64,000 nt of DNA, taken from NCBI GenBank assembly GCA_002943765.1, contig PQWQ01000016.1, forward strand, positions 62,001 through 126,000. The letters run 5' to 3'. Each line of letters opens with the position of its first letter. The first letter of the stretch is position 1. The notes beneath the pieces were generated by a model. The model saw nothing but the letters and a program-made list of their open reading frames with translations. It was not told the DNA's origin and did not search any database. The position numbers and the translations under genes are program-made. Below, one piece after another: positions 1-12,846 of the stretch. This DNA comes from Psoroptes ovis (lineage: Eukaryota; Arthropoda; Arachnida; Sarcoptiformes; Psoroptidae).

Positions 1-3000
1 TTGCTGCTGCTGCTGCTGCTGAATCATTGTCATCGATGATAATGGTATTCGTAATCGTTGTGATCGCTGTTGTTGTCGTTTCACGATCGATGATACAAAT
101 GATTGATAATTATTATTGTTATCATCATAAAATTGATTTGTTAATAATTTTGAATTGTTTTGATTTTGATTATTAATTGATTCATAAATATTTTCAGATA
201 ATGAATATTGATGATGTGAACCGATACCAATATTACCATTATTACTGCTGCTAGCCGATGCACTATGGGCACTTGAAATGCTAGCTCTTGATGACACATT
301 TGAATCATAAATATTTGAAAAACTAGAATTCGAAATAAAGAAAAAAACAAAATGATTACTTTCAAATTTAAATCAATAATAAAGCAGGACTAACCAATCT
401 TTGTAAATGCGTCTATTATTATTGTCATTATTATTAGATTTATTAAGAAATTTAGAGCTTGTAATCGATGATGATGAACATACAGATGTTAAATCACTAT
501 CCCAATTCATCATTAACATCATATTTTCATGATTGATATCATTACAATTATTTGATGATATTGATGACATTGTTGTTGCTGCCGCTGTCGTTGTTATAGA
601 CGGTAATGGTGATGATAATAAGGATGATGATGATGATAATGCCATTGCATTTGAAGCTGCAACTGACAACATAAGCGAATCTCTTGTCGGTAATAAAGAT
701 TTTGTTGTCGATGATAGATTCATTGAATGTCTTATTTGCTGATTTGTCATCATTGATAGTGATTGTAGTGTTGGTGGTGGTGTTTGTATCATTCTTGATG
801 AAGTCATTGTTGACGATGGTGCTAAAACAGTTGCTGACGTTGTCGATGATGATTGTTGTCCAGTATATTGATGTTGTGTAGCTGTTACAATGTGAGAATT
901 TGATGCAAGTGAAATTCGACCAATATTGTTTAATGCTGATTGCAAATTATTATAATAATTATTATTACTATTATCATTGTTAGCAACTCCATTCACTACA
1001 GTAGCATATAAATCATCATTCGTTAATTTTGTTGCGGTGGCTGTTGTTGGATTAACACCGATTTGTCCATAAATATCATATGAACCAGCTGATCTATGAT
1101 GGGTATGATTTGATTCCAGATTGTAATTATTATTTTGAATCAAATTTTTATTTGTGTTAATCATTGACTGTTGCTGTTGCTGAGACTGAGATGGCTGCTG
1201 CTGTTGACGCATTTCATAATAGTGCTTTAATAGATTTTTATCTTGAGCAGATATCACCGAATATTCGACTAATGATGATGAAGCTGTTGTAGATGATAAT
1301 GATGATGATGACAATGGCAAACTTAATGATTGCTGTGGTTGATATTGATGTGAAGATCCAGCACATGATTCATTGGCTGTTAATCTTGATTGCTGCTGCT
1401 TAATATTGTTGTTGATTGATTCTTTGCCACCAATCATAACAATATTATTTGTATTATTATTGTTCAATATATTCAAATCAATCGTTTTGCCATAAATCGA
1501 TGATGACAATGGAATTTTCAATAAATTATTTGGCTGATTTACTTGTGATTTTATTTGTTGTTGTTGACGAGCGTTTGAAGATACTGCAGATGACAATGAT
1601 GTCATCAATGTCGATGATGGAATCGCTGATGTTTGTTGCTCTTGATGATGATTATGATGAATATTATGGCTTGGCTGCTGTTGATGTTGCTGATGAACAT
1701 GAAGATGATGGTGAAGATGGTGATGATGATGATCGACCTGTTGTTTTTGTTGTCGATAATAATAATTATCATTATTCGAATTGAATACATAATTGATTTG
1801 ACCATTATTGTTTGTATTTTTTAAACTAATATACAAATATACAATTTATTAAAATTTTGTATTTAATAATTCAAAAATTTTTACCTATTATAAGTTAGAC
1901 TACGCTGCAATGATGAAGATGCTGAAGAATTGATTGATGGATCCAAGCAAATATACTGATTAGGTTGCTGCTGCTGCTGCTGCTGCTGCTCGAATAGAAG
2001 CTGCTGTGATTGCTGAATCGATGAAGATCGCTGCTGGGTCTGTGGTTGTTGCTGCTGCTGTCCATATTGATTGCACAATGCTTGCTGCTGATCATAATTA
2101 ATTTGTGATAATCTTAAACCAATATTCTTCGATATTGTTGATGGTAATATCCGTTGATTTTGATTATTATTGACAACAGAGCCATATGGATTCTCATAAT
2201 TAATCATTGATTGTGAATGTTCACGATGTCTTGGTGATTGTCGCAATGTGACAGCTGACAATTGTGATGCAGCATTTATGATGACAGATTGCTGCTGTTG
2301 TGAAGGTACATTCATTGCCGATGATGTAGCTGTTGATGCTGATGATGTCAAAGTTTGTGTTGCTGACGTACCGATTTGAGATGATTCTGCGATCCCTTTA
2401 TTATTAGATTGTTTTGATTGTTTCATGATTGAATCAGCTGTTGGAAATAAATCAAAAAATATGCCTAACGATTTACGTTGAGGCTTTCGACGATTCATTG
2501 TTGTTGCATATGTGTTTATGTTATTTTCCATTTGTGTAAATGGTGTGCGTGTATATTTTGCTTCATTATTCAATGTTTGTGCTTGTGATTGTTTGGTTGT
2601 ATTGGAATGATTCTTTTTCAATTCATTCAATGCATGATTTTTATAGAAAGACGGTAACATTGATGATAGAAATTGATGTGGACGATATCGTGGCCATGTA
2701 TCACCAGAACAAGAACGATTCGATCCAGTAAATTGATTCGTTATGGCAGCTGTTAATTGTGCGCATGCAGCTAATGTTGAATTTCTCTGCTTATTTGATT
2801 TTTTATTCGATCTACTTGAACGACGTTGTACTCCATTCACTGATGATTGTTGTAGCCCTTGCTGTGGTTGTTGAGCTGTTGATAATGATGATGATTTATT
2901 GATATTTTCCTTAGCATTATCAATCATTGAATTATGTTTACTTTGGCTATCATAAATGGATGATGTATTTTCATCGATCATTGACATGATTAATGATTGA

Positions 3001-3354
3001 TTCATAGGTTGTACGGTGGTCGATCCGGCTCCACCGTTTTCAGAACCACCAATCATACCATAATAAGATGATGATGAATCTTCAACCTGATACTTTTCCA
3101 ACATTTGATCTAATCGTTCAATTGTTTTCACTTCAGATTCAATTTCAACATCACTATTTGGTTCATCTTCATCAGCATCATTATCTTCATCATTTACATT
3201 AGCATGCAGTTCATCATCATCATCATCATCGATTTCTGATTCATCAATTGAATCAATCATACGCTGTGAATGTTGTTGATGTGTGATTTGTAGTTGCTGT
3301 TGCTGTTGTTGTTGTTGTTGTTGCTGCTGCTTCTGATTATTATTATTATTATTA

Positions 3355-3388
<34 letters not shown>

Positions 3389-4330
3389 CATGAATAATAT
3401 TTTTATTATTAAAATCATTCAATAAAATATTCGATGATTGATTGGCAGCTGGACAACGATATAATTGTACTTTTAAGGATTTGTGTTGGGCAATCGCCGA
3501 TTCATACATAAAACGAAACAAATGATTGGACAATATTTTATTCAATGGTTTACCATTAATCGATACAATACGATCATTTTCATTGAATAAATTTTTATTA
3601 TTTCCAGCGATTGAATGATTTACGATTAATACTAAATCACCAGAAAAACCAAACATTTGTCTAATTGCATTCGAAGTATCATCAATAAAATGATTATTAT
3701 TTGCTAATAATGACACTGATACAGTTCGCAATGAACAATATTTATTATTTATAAATGGATGATGTGTCATTTGTTGTTGTTGTTGAGCATTATTTGGTTG
3801 ATTAGCGACAGCAACAGCTTGCAGATCATCCACATCGATAGCCGAATCTTGACTAGTACATGTTATATTTGGTTTTGTACTTGTTGTTGATTGTTGTTGT
3901 ACTTGCGGCGGTGTCAGTTGAGCTTGTTGTTGTTGTTGTTGTTGCTGATTATTATTATTAGCCATTTTATTGGCTTTCATAACTGAATCAAATTTTTCAT
4001 TTAATAATTCTAATTCTTTGGATATTTCATTTTTTTGTCTTCGACATTCATATAATTCACGTAAAGCATCAGCTAAATCGCTTATTTTACGATCACGTTC
4101 ACGTCTTAATTTATCACATAATGCCCGTACACTTTCACGTTCGAGTACAATTTTATCACGTTCATTAATGGCTTGATCATGTTTTGTTTTCCAATGATCA
4201 ATTTCTTGAATGGCACGTTGTAATTCTAATTGAGTTTGTTTGATTTGTTCACGTAAATAATCTGTTTCACAGACACTATTATTTGTAGTATTGACTAGAT
4301 TCGAAAATTGTGGTAATGAATTATTAGATG

Positions 4331-4383
<53 letters not shown>

Positions 4384-6362
4384 GTATTAGTATTACAATT
4401 ATCATTAATCAATGTTTTAGGTGTTGATGAATGATTATGATTATGATGTGATGTGCCAAATGTTGATACTGATGATGTACTTGATGATGTTGTCATTAAA
4501 ATTTGATTATTGACATTTGTTTGTAGTTGCGGTGGACTGTTCACTGTTTTATTTGAATTCGATATTAATAATAAACTTTTGATTCTTGACATTGTTGGTG
4601 ATTGTGTTAAATTCATTTGTACAATATTACCAATTAGACTACTGTTACTGCTACTACTAAGATTATTATTAGTTGTATTGGCAGTGATCATCGATGATGT
4701 TTGATGAAAATTATCAAATAATGATGAATCTTGTGTTTGTGACGATGATGATTGGTGTTGTTGCAATGATTGTTGCGAATCATTTTGTGCAAACGGTAAA
4801 TGTGTATAAAGATTAAATGAATTTTGTGAATGATGATGAGATGTGATTGATGAATCACCATATTTATCTCTTAACTCTTGACATGTTTTCAATGCACAAT
4901 CACGATCAAGTAATGCTGATGCCAATTCTCTACGCAATGTTTCCATTTCTTCCAATTGCATTTTATATTCTTTATCAATTGTTTCATTTCGTTTTTGAAT
5001 TTCTTGCAAATCTTCTTGCAACTTTTCAATTTCTTTATGTACAGAATCACGTTCAGACATGATTAGATTATATTCTCGTATAGCAATATTACGTTCTTCA
5101 TACATTTGTTGCCGTTCACGATTAGCTTTATTTCGACCATTCATTGCATTATGGCATTCTTTATTTGCTTCATCACGTTGTTTTTTCACTTTAGTCAATT
5201 GATCATCTAATTCTTGTATATCACGTAATGCTTTCTCATATTTAGCCATCAATAAATGTAATTCATCTTGCATTGTTTCACGTTGATTCATCGCTTGATT
5301 TAATTGTTGTAATATTTCATTATTACGTTTACGATGTTGTCGATTCTCTGCTTCAGTCATCGATAATTTATTTACAACTTCACCATGAAAACTATCCAAT
5401 TCTGCATATCTATTTGATTAATTAATATATGGAACAATTTTAAAATATAAATAAATTTAAATTTCATGCACAAACCTTTTTATTAAAGACTCATATTCAT
5501 TACGTGCAGCAACAAATGATGATTGTGATGTTGATGATGATTTACTGCCTGAACGATATGAATTTCCATATAAATTTGATTGTGATATTTGTTGCTGCTG
5601 CTGCTGCTGCTGTTGTTGTTGTTGTACTACCGAAGATGATATTGAATGTAATGGTAATTCGTTATAGAAAGATGAAGATTGTACAATTTTCGGTTGCTGA
5701 ATTTTATTCATAATAGCTGCGCTAGCTGAAACAGCAGAACCATTGATAGATGATGATGCTGTTGTTGCTATTACTGCTGCTGCTGCTGATGTATCAATAA
5801 TATTTACATTTTTATCATTATCATCAATATTGATATGATTTATCGTAGACATGTTTAAACTATCTTGTGCCGGTAAATCTTTTAACGATGATGATGATGA
5901 TAAATGTTTATTTATATATTTATCAATCGAATTAAATTGTTGATTATCATAAAATTTATTCATCAATGATTTCGAATCTAATATTGTTGATATTAATATT
6001 TCATTTGCTATTTTTGTACTATCAATATTCGATGTAATCGATACATTTGGATCAGTTTTTATTGACACTGGTGTCAATGGTATTGTTGTTGTTGTCGTCG
6101 CTGTTGCCGCTGTAGTTGTCATTGTAATTAATGATGATGCTAATGTAATTGATTGTGAATTTAAATGTTTTACTTTATTATTATCATTATTCATTGTCAA
6201 TGATGTATTGATTGTATTTGTATTATTATTATCAATATTAATTTCATCATTAACATTATTATTATTATTATCATTAATTAATTTGGATATATTTTCTATT
6301 GAACAATCTTTAGATGTTGAAATCGATGATGAAGATGATGATGATGTCGATGTTGTTGACAT
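1..6362 (-). CDS. Dlg5: Dlg5-type MAGUK scaffold protein, N-terminal part (partial)
   Basis: Four exons on the minus strand: 5476-6362, 1885-5409, 395-1825 and 1-322. All three introns are phase 2 (66, 59 and 72 bp). The frame is open through about 2055 residues and runs off the left edge, so the later PDZ, SH3 and guanylate-kinase domains are not in view. The start ATG at 6362 opens an Asn/Ser-rich leader. Around residues 296-480 and 680-780 lie long coiled coils with the phrase REYNLIMSERDSVHKEIEKL, typical of Dlg5. At about 850-945 there is a PDZ-like fold (MFGFSGDLVLIV, NDRIVSINGKPL). Family members scaffold cell junctions, polarity and Hedgehog or Hippo signalling at the membrane. Between these domains are unusually long poly-Gln, poly-Asn, Asp/Glu and His runs. 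Identity is inferred from the coiled coil, PDZ and KRKSLG-like segments. The missing C-terminus would settle it. Confidence 0.82.
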
Positions 6363-7921
6363 TTTGAAACAATTTTATTCATTCGAAATTTTCATTATTA
6401 TTAGTATTATCATTGAAAAATCAATCAAATTTGTGTGCATTATTCATATGTGTTTGTGTTAAACGTAATGTTAAATAACTCAATTTTTAATTTAAAAATA
6501 AATATTAATTATATAAATAGAGATTTATTTATTTATTTCGATTTCAATTCAATTCACTTGTTGAAATCGCATATATCTGTTGAATATATATGCAGGGTGA
6601 TACACATATAGCTATTTCTTTCATAAATAATTATAAAATATTTATGTCGGTACACACACACACAGTTATTAAATTCTTGAATATTTACATGTAAAAAATT
6701 TTTACATTTTATAAATAAAATACTTGTAATAATTATGTTTGTTTGTAAATAAATAAATAAAATCATTATTATTAACACACATGCACACACATTAAATACA
6801 TCAAACAATTACAATTGCCATTTCATATGTTCAATAGAGCAGATGAAAAATTTTATTTTATTTGTGAAAATTCTGAAAATGATTTGATGACGACGTCAAT
6901 TGTAATCATTATCATTAATGATATTATTATTCATTTATTTAATTTAATTCCTACATAAAAAACAAGTATAAATAAATTGAATTAAAATTCTTATATCGTT
7001 TATATGTGTTTGAATAATATATATCGTTTATACATGTATCTATAGATATGTTATTTTGTGAGTTCAAGTTGTATATTTTAAATATTTTTCAATGTTTGAA
7101 AATATTTCAATATTTATTATTGCTACATACAACAACAGCCACCACCACCACCATCACCATCATTATAGCCATCAAAGCCAAAAAATATTTACTTTGAAAC
7201 ACTTGTATCATTTATTTTATGTATATTTATTATACATAAATGTTTGAAGGAGAAAATTTTTTTTTCAAAAATAAAAACTTGACACAACTTGTTGCTAGCA
7301 ATTGTAATGATTGTGATAATTGTAATCGTAATAATAATAATAATAATAAACCTTATATTCTTATTATTCCTATTATTATCATCATTTGGATTCAATGGGT
7401 AATCCTTTTGAAATTATCCTTTCAACACTTGAATTTGTTCATTTGTTTTGTATATTTTGTTTATTATTATATGGCTTTTCACAGCTTTAATCATAGATTC
7501 CACCATTACCACCACCACCACCACCTTTATGATTACAATTATTCCGCGAGATATACGTGAATTCACTTGTTTTTGAGAATTGTTAAAAATGTATAAATAC
7601 TTGTTTTTCACATTCTCTCCAATGATAAAAATGTACATTGTATACAACAATAACAAATAAGTTTATGTTCAATCATTTTTGACTAAGAGGCCAAGTTTAG
7701 CCAAATGTTGTTGCTGTATGATGTGTGTTTGCTGCTGCTGTGGTGGCAGCAGTTATTATATGATTATGGTCATCAATAAGATGAGAGATATATGAAAAAA
7801 CAAAAACAAAAATATAAATAGGATTTAAATGAATTCAATAGTAAATAATATGGGTTTTTAATTACATTTATTTGAAATAAATTGTGGAAATTCAATGGGA
7901 ATTTGATTCATTTTAGAAATA

Positions 7922-8014
7922 TTCCAAGAAATACGGAGATATTTTCATGACGCTAATCATTATTTTTCATGGGTCGTTTGAATTTCACAAACATTTAAAA
8001 CGTATTTCTTGGAA
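7922..8014. repeat. Inverted repeat with 14-bp perfect arms
   Basis: Arm TTCCAAGAAATACG at 7922-7935 is repeated in reverse complement at 8001-8014, with 65 bp between them. No target-site duplication is obvious. It could be a hairpin, a decayed miniature element or a regulatory dyad. Confidence 0.7.
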
Positions 8015-8176
8015 CCTGTCTGAAAATTTTAGGCTGTTTATTTCTATTTCTCTACGTTAATTAATTAGCCGATTGCATCAAAAATTGACTTCAATGCCAA
8101 TCAGAAAAGTAATCGAAAAGAAATGAATGAGAATTCCGATGTAAAGACATTTGATATGTGATTAAATATATCGTGT

Positions 8177-8200
8177 ATTTGTCTGTACGTACAGACAAAT
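8177..8200. promoter_or_regulatory. Perfect 24-bp palindrome
   Basis: The half-site ATTTGTCTGTAC is followed directly by its exact reverse complement, with no spacer. It sits about 1.2 kb upstream of IFRD and 1.8 kb upstream of the Dlg5 start. A perfect dyad this long without low-complexity sequence suggests a dimeric factor site or a transposon scar. The function is not known. Confidence 0.6.
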
Positions 8201-9402
8201 GCTAGTTAGATCTAGTGTGTGCGTGAAATTGCTAGAATTGCTAAAATCGGCAGTGCAAAAGCATGCTTTATTTTATATTTATATGAAATGATATATTCAA
8301 TGCATTACAATCGAAATACACACAGAGATATCTCACATTTTTTTTTCAACAGAAATGATTCAGCATTCAAACGAAACCTATCTCTCTCTCCCTTTATTTT
8401 TTTTTCGTATCTCTCTTTGGACATGTCTTGTTCTTGTTTTTGAAACGATTGATCGTGTGTGTGTGTATGTTACAAGCACACTCATACGCAATGCTGTTTT
8501 GTTGTTGTAATTGATTGAAATGACGAAATGAAATTGAAAACAAGCATTGAATTGGATTTTTATTTTATTTATATTTTTTGATGAGTTGGAAATATTTGCA
8601 ATAATAATAATGATTACTTTTGCTTGTTGTTTTGCAATGAGAAGAGAAGATATTTTGTAAATTTGTAACTTTTTTATTGAATTATTTATTTCATATACCA
8701 TTTATTTATCCAAAATCGTATGTTTGTTTACGTGTTCAAAAATTATTTCAAACAAAATTGAATTGTTAATTTCAGTGCGTTTCAAAATAATAATTCTATT
8801 TTTTCCATCATCATTCATTTATTTATTCATCATTTGTTTTGAATTATTATTATTCATATTCATGATAAATAATAATGAAATTTGAAAAAAATTCTGAAAT
8901 CAAATCATCTGAAATAATAATGTATGATTATTATGATAATGATAATAATTTCTATAATCATGATGATATCAATATAATAACAATAAACGATAATAATATC
9001 AATAATTTTACATTTTTAAATCAAAAGACTAATATATTTTCTCCGAATATTAATCGACAAATATTTATCATTTGATATTTTTAATTAATCCTTTATTTTT
9101 AAATGTTTGTTTTCAACTTTTATTTCAATAAATTTTTAAACGTGAATCAAATTTATATTCATTTGAATTTTGTTTGGATGAAAACAAAACAAAAAAAAAA
9201 AATTGACATATTTTGATTGAACATTGAACATAAATACATTTGTGAAATACAAAATTCATACATTCATTCATTTATTCATATATTTATTTATTTATTTTTA
9301 GTTTTAGTTTTTTTTGTGATTTATTTTGCTCCCTGTATTTTGTTTTGTTTTTCTTAATTTATTATAATTTAATTCTCTTAATTTGGTTGAAAAAACACTA
9401 AA

Positions 9403-11099
9403 ATGGCTCGAAAACGTGATAAACGAGATAAAAGAGGTATTTATTTCTTCAAATGAAGTGTTTATTGATTAATTTTAATGTCAATTCACTTTTTTATTTA
9501 CAGGTAATCAACATACTTCTAAACAAATGGATTTAAGCTCTGATAATGATTCAGTTTTTAATGATGTTGCATCAATTGTATCGATTACATCGAATGTATC
9601 ACACGCAAATCAACGCTATGATCTTGATGATGGTATATTGAGCGGACAACAAAGTCCAGATTATTTAAATGATTATGATGATAATAATAATAGTAATAAC
9701 AACAGCTTTAATAATAATGGAAATGTTGCACATTATGATGATTTTAAAAGTAAATTACCAATGATATTCGATGAATTGCAAACAAACAAAAGTCAAAAAG
9801 AACGTGTCAATCAATTCAATTCGTTGATCAAAGCATTTCAAATACGTTATCTTGGTGATGATTATCTTGAAAATAGGTACAGGATTACTATTTTTAAATT
9901 TTTCCCCAGTTTAAATATCTTGATAATTTTAAAATTTTTGAAATTACTTAATTTTAGAAAAATGCAATTAGAAGACATAATCGAGCATAGCATGAAACGA
10001 TCAAATATTGAATGTGGTTTAGCTGCAAATGTATTAAGTTTAGCATTATTAACAATTGGAGATGAAATGAATGATTTTTTTCAAAAAATTTATGATAATT
10101 TTGAACGTGTTTTAATGGATCCTACTGCTGAGCCATCAGTACGATCAAAAGTTGCCACTGCCTTAAGGTATTTGTCTGATGTTTGAATTTAATTATTATC
10201 GAAACTAATATTTAAACCTTTTATTTTTATTTTCGATAGTTTTGGTGTATTTATTACTGATTTTGGAACAGAAAAAATTGATCAATTAATTCAGCAATTG
10301 CTTATGATTTCCATGTCTTCATCGTCTGGACATCTGGATTCTAATCAATTAATGTCGGAAAATTCAATGAAAGCAAATTGTTTGAATATGTTCAGTTTAC
10401 TAACCACAATCGTTGATGATGATTTTATTGTCGATTTTTTCAATGATGCATTTGAATCAAACGATTCGAAAATACGAAAACAATTAATGAAATGTTTAGA
10501 TTCTAATAATTCAGAATTACGTATAGCTGTTGGTGAATTATTGGCATTATTGATGGAGAATATGTTCTACTATTTGCAATATGATCCTGATGAATATGAT
10601 TTGAATGAAATTCGTGAAAAATTTGCACAATTAGCAAATGATTCACAAAAATCTCGATCGAAAAAAGAATTACGTGAACAACGATCAAATTTTCGTCAAA
10701 TATTACGTACCATTGATGATATCGGTCAACAATCATCAACATCATCATTATATGGACCAACAATCGTTAAATTTGGTAATGAAAAATTAGAAATGGATTC
10801 ATGGAAATATAAATGCTATTATGATACATTCTGTTCTGTTCTTGGTTCCGGTATGAACATACATTTATCACAAAATCAATTTTTACGCGACATATTCGGA
10901 TTGGGTCCAGTACAATTAGAACAAATTCTATTAACAAAAGATGATAAAGCTAATATTGTAAGATTTTATTATTGTTTTCGATATTTAATCATTTTCTCTT
11001 AATTCTCAATAGAAAAATTTACATGAAACAAAACGAAAAAATCGTGAAGTAAATCGTTTAAGATCACGTGATAAACGAAGCGGTGATTTATGTGATTGA
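9403..11099 (+). CDS. Ifrd1: Interferon-related developmental regulator (IFRD1/IFRD2 family)
   Basis: Five exons: 9403-9436, 9504-9876, 9958-10167, 10240-10957 and 11013-11099, encoding 473 residues; introns are 55-81 bp. The N-terminus is basic (MARKRDKRDKRG) and is followed by an acidic Ser/Asn stretch. From about residue 80 there are helical, ARM-like repeats. Near 392-430 lies the IFRD C-terminal signature (WKYKCYYDTFCSVLGSGM, then LRDIFGLGP). The basic tail KRKNREVNRLRSRDKRS is typical of the family. Length matches animal IFRD proteins of roughly 450 residues. Members act as transcriptional co-regulators, and IFRD2 also binds and silences ribosomes. The sequence does not decide between IFRD1 and IFRD2, as invertebrates usually have one gene. 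Intron 2 (9877-9957) is 81 bp, in frame and stop-free. An AATAAA lies at 11274. Confidence 0.93.
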
Positions 11100-11273
11100 T
11101 GTATTTGATGATGCTTTATTTCAATCAAACGGAAAATGGCAATATCATATAGTGATTTTCAATCATCTTTGGTTTTTCTTTTTCTTCAATTAATTAGAAA
11201 TGTTTGTTTATCAATTGTTTTTTTCCACATTTTTTGGCAAATCCATTATGATTATTATAATAATTAATTTTTG

Positions 11274-11279
11274 AATAAA
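11274..11279 (+). terminator. Putative poly(A) signal of IFRD
   Basis: AATAAA 175 bp after the IFRD stop and 32 bp before the stop of the convergent minus-strand gene. It is placed by position and motif only. Confidence 0.45.
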
Positions 11280-11310
11280 ATTAATCAATTTATAACCAAA
11301 CGAAAATATG

Positions 11311-11754
11311 TTAATGTTGATTATGTATTGATGGTTTTCGAAAACCAAATGAACCACGATTAGCTGTAAAATTTTTCAAATTTATTTGATAATTATACTG
11401 TTTCATTGGCTGTTCGGATGGGCTATGATCGATTCTTTGTTGATGATGATTATCATGATGATGGTGATGATCAATATTTTTATCATTATTTTTACGATAA
11501 TCTAAATCATTTACATTCATTGATAATGTTTGATTATTGTAATGTTTATTGATAATCGTTTTCGTTGATCGTTGACCATTGATCATTGTTGAATTGGCTA
11601 ATAATTTCCGATTTTTATCATTATTCATCGATGATAATTTTCGACGACCATATTTAATCAAATGATATGCACCATCATTGGTGGTAATTAAACAAATAAT
11701 TATAAAATTAATTATATAAAAAATGATGGATATTTTTAGTAAATTTTTGATCAT
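11311..11754 (-). CDS. Small secreted protein, possible neuropeptide precursor
   Basis: Single-exon frame of 147 residues starting at ATG 11754. The first 25 or so residues (MIKNLLK then a run of Ile, Phe, Tyr and Leu, ending ITTNDGA) look like a signal peptide. Directly after it comes AYHLIKYGRRK: a Gly followed by a dibasic site, the usual signal for cleavage and C-terminal amidation, giving a short peptide ending in KY-amide. The rest is Asn/His-rich with further basic sites (KNRK, YRK) and ends RGSFGFRKPSIHNQH. There is no Cys beyond the leader. I recognise no known arthropod neuropeptide in it. The gene is convergent with IFRD (211 bp between stops). It could instead be an ordinary secreted low-complexity protein or one exon of a larger gene. 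Confidence 0.5.
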   Translation of the reverse strand: MIKNLLKISIIFYIINFIIICLITTNDGAYHLIKYGRRKLSSMNNDKNRKLLANSTMINGQRSTKTIINKHYNNQTLSMNVNDLDYRKNNDKNIDHHHHHDNHHQQRIDHSPSEQPMKQYNYQINLKNFTANRGSFGFRKPSIHNQH

Positions 11755-12846
11755 TTTTAATGATTCTATTAAATCTAAAACATAAATTTTTATTTAAAAT
11801 TTAAATTTAAAATTCAACACTTGACATACAATCGATATGAATGAATGAATGAAATGAAATTAATTGTTGAATTTTGAATATTTCATTTCATTTCAAAAAA
11901 AAAATTGAGAAATTTGGTCAAATGTTTAAAACAAACAAACAAATGAACGAAAATTATAAAGATTCTCTTCAATTAATTTAATAATGAATAATAATATTAG
12001 GTCGTCCCATAAGTTCTTTCCGTTTTTTGATTTTTTTTATTTAAAAAATGGCAAGAACTTATGGGACGACCTAATATTATAAAATATGGATTATAAAACA
12101 AAAACAAAAATCTCTTTTGAATTGATTTTCATTAAATGAAAATATGCAAAAGAAGAAATTTTCACTTTCACTTGAAAATCTACTTATTAAATCATGTCTT
12201 GTCAATTCATGTCATTTGCATTTAATTATTATCCAAAAAAATAAAAATTATGACCATACATAATACATATAAATGTATGTATTTCTAATAGAAAACTATG
12301 AAATGCTGTCGAATGCTGTCCAAGATTTTTTGACAAGTAAACATATGATGATGATGATGATAATGTTGACCGATATCATCATCATCGTCACACATATAAT
12401 TATATATTATTCAGAAAAATGATGATGGTAATAAATAAATGTTTTCATGAAATTCATATAAATGTATTAATGCATTTATATGACTGTTTGTGTGTGTTTG
12501 TTTTTTCCCATAGCTTGTAAATAAGATTTTGTATTTTTTCACACAATTTAAAAATATTTATTTAAATTGCCATTCGAAATTTGTCTCATTTTTAGCTTTG
12601 ATTTGAATAATTGAAATGTTTAAGAAATTTTGAACTATTTTTTCATTTTTTTGCGCTGTTCAAATCAAGCTCGATACCATGGCAACGATCATTTTGGTTT
12701 GATTGAACACAAATATATATATGTAATGAGGAAAAATGAATTTTGTTGGATTATGGAAAAAAAACAATTTATTTTACACAAAAACAAATAATTCAAATGA
12801 AACTTTTCGGAATAAACAACACATAATATAAAAACATGATAGAAAA
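11755..12846. other. Intergenic, divergent upstream region
   Basis: About 1.1 kb between two divergent starts. It contains a miniature mariner-type element (11997-12074), short GAT/ATC runs near 12350-12390, and otherwise AT-rich sequence with no coding signal. Confidence 0.6.
11997..12074. mobile_element. 78-bp miniature mariner-type transposon
   Basis: The ends read TTAGGTCGTCCCATAAGTTC and its reverse complement, as is common for mariner terminal repeats. The perfect inverted match extends to 27 bp (11992-12018 against 12053-12079). A TA dinucleotide flanks each side, fitting TA target duplication. Only about 34 bp of T-rich sequence separate the arms, so there is no transposase: this is a non-autonomous, nearly fully palindromic element. 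Confidence 0.85.

Larger units (their letters stand above)
6363..9402. other. Intergenic, shared upstream region of Dlg5 and IFRD
   Basis: About 3 kb between two divergent starts. It is AT-rich with short CA, CCA and TAA runs. No supported coding exon is seen; open frames here are low-complexity or read through simple repeats. It holds an inverted repeat (7922-8014) and a perfect 24-bp palindrome (8177-8200). Promoters of both genes should lie here, but I cannot place start sites. Confidence 0.6.

Noticed and set aside
533..881. Plus-strand open frames of 60-110 codons across the Dlg5 exons
   Set aside because: They are antisense shadows of Asn/Ser/Gln-rich coding sequence; the minus frame has consistent splice sites and recognisable domains.
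7189..7656. Overlapping open frames on both strands
   Set aside because: They read TAA/AAT and CCA simple repeats, with no domain, splice context or start support.
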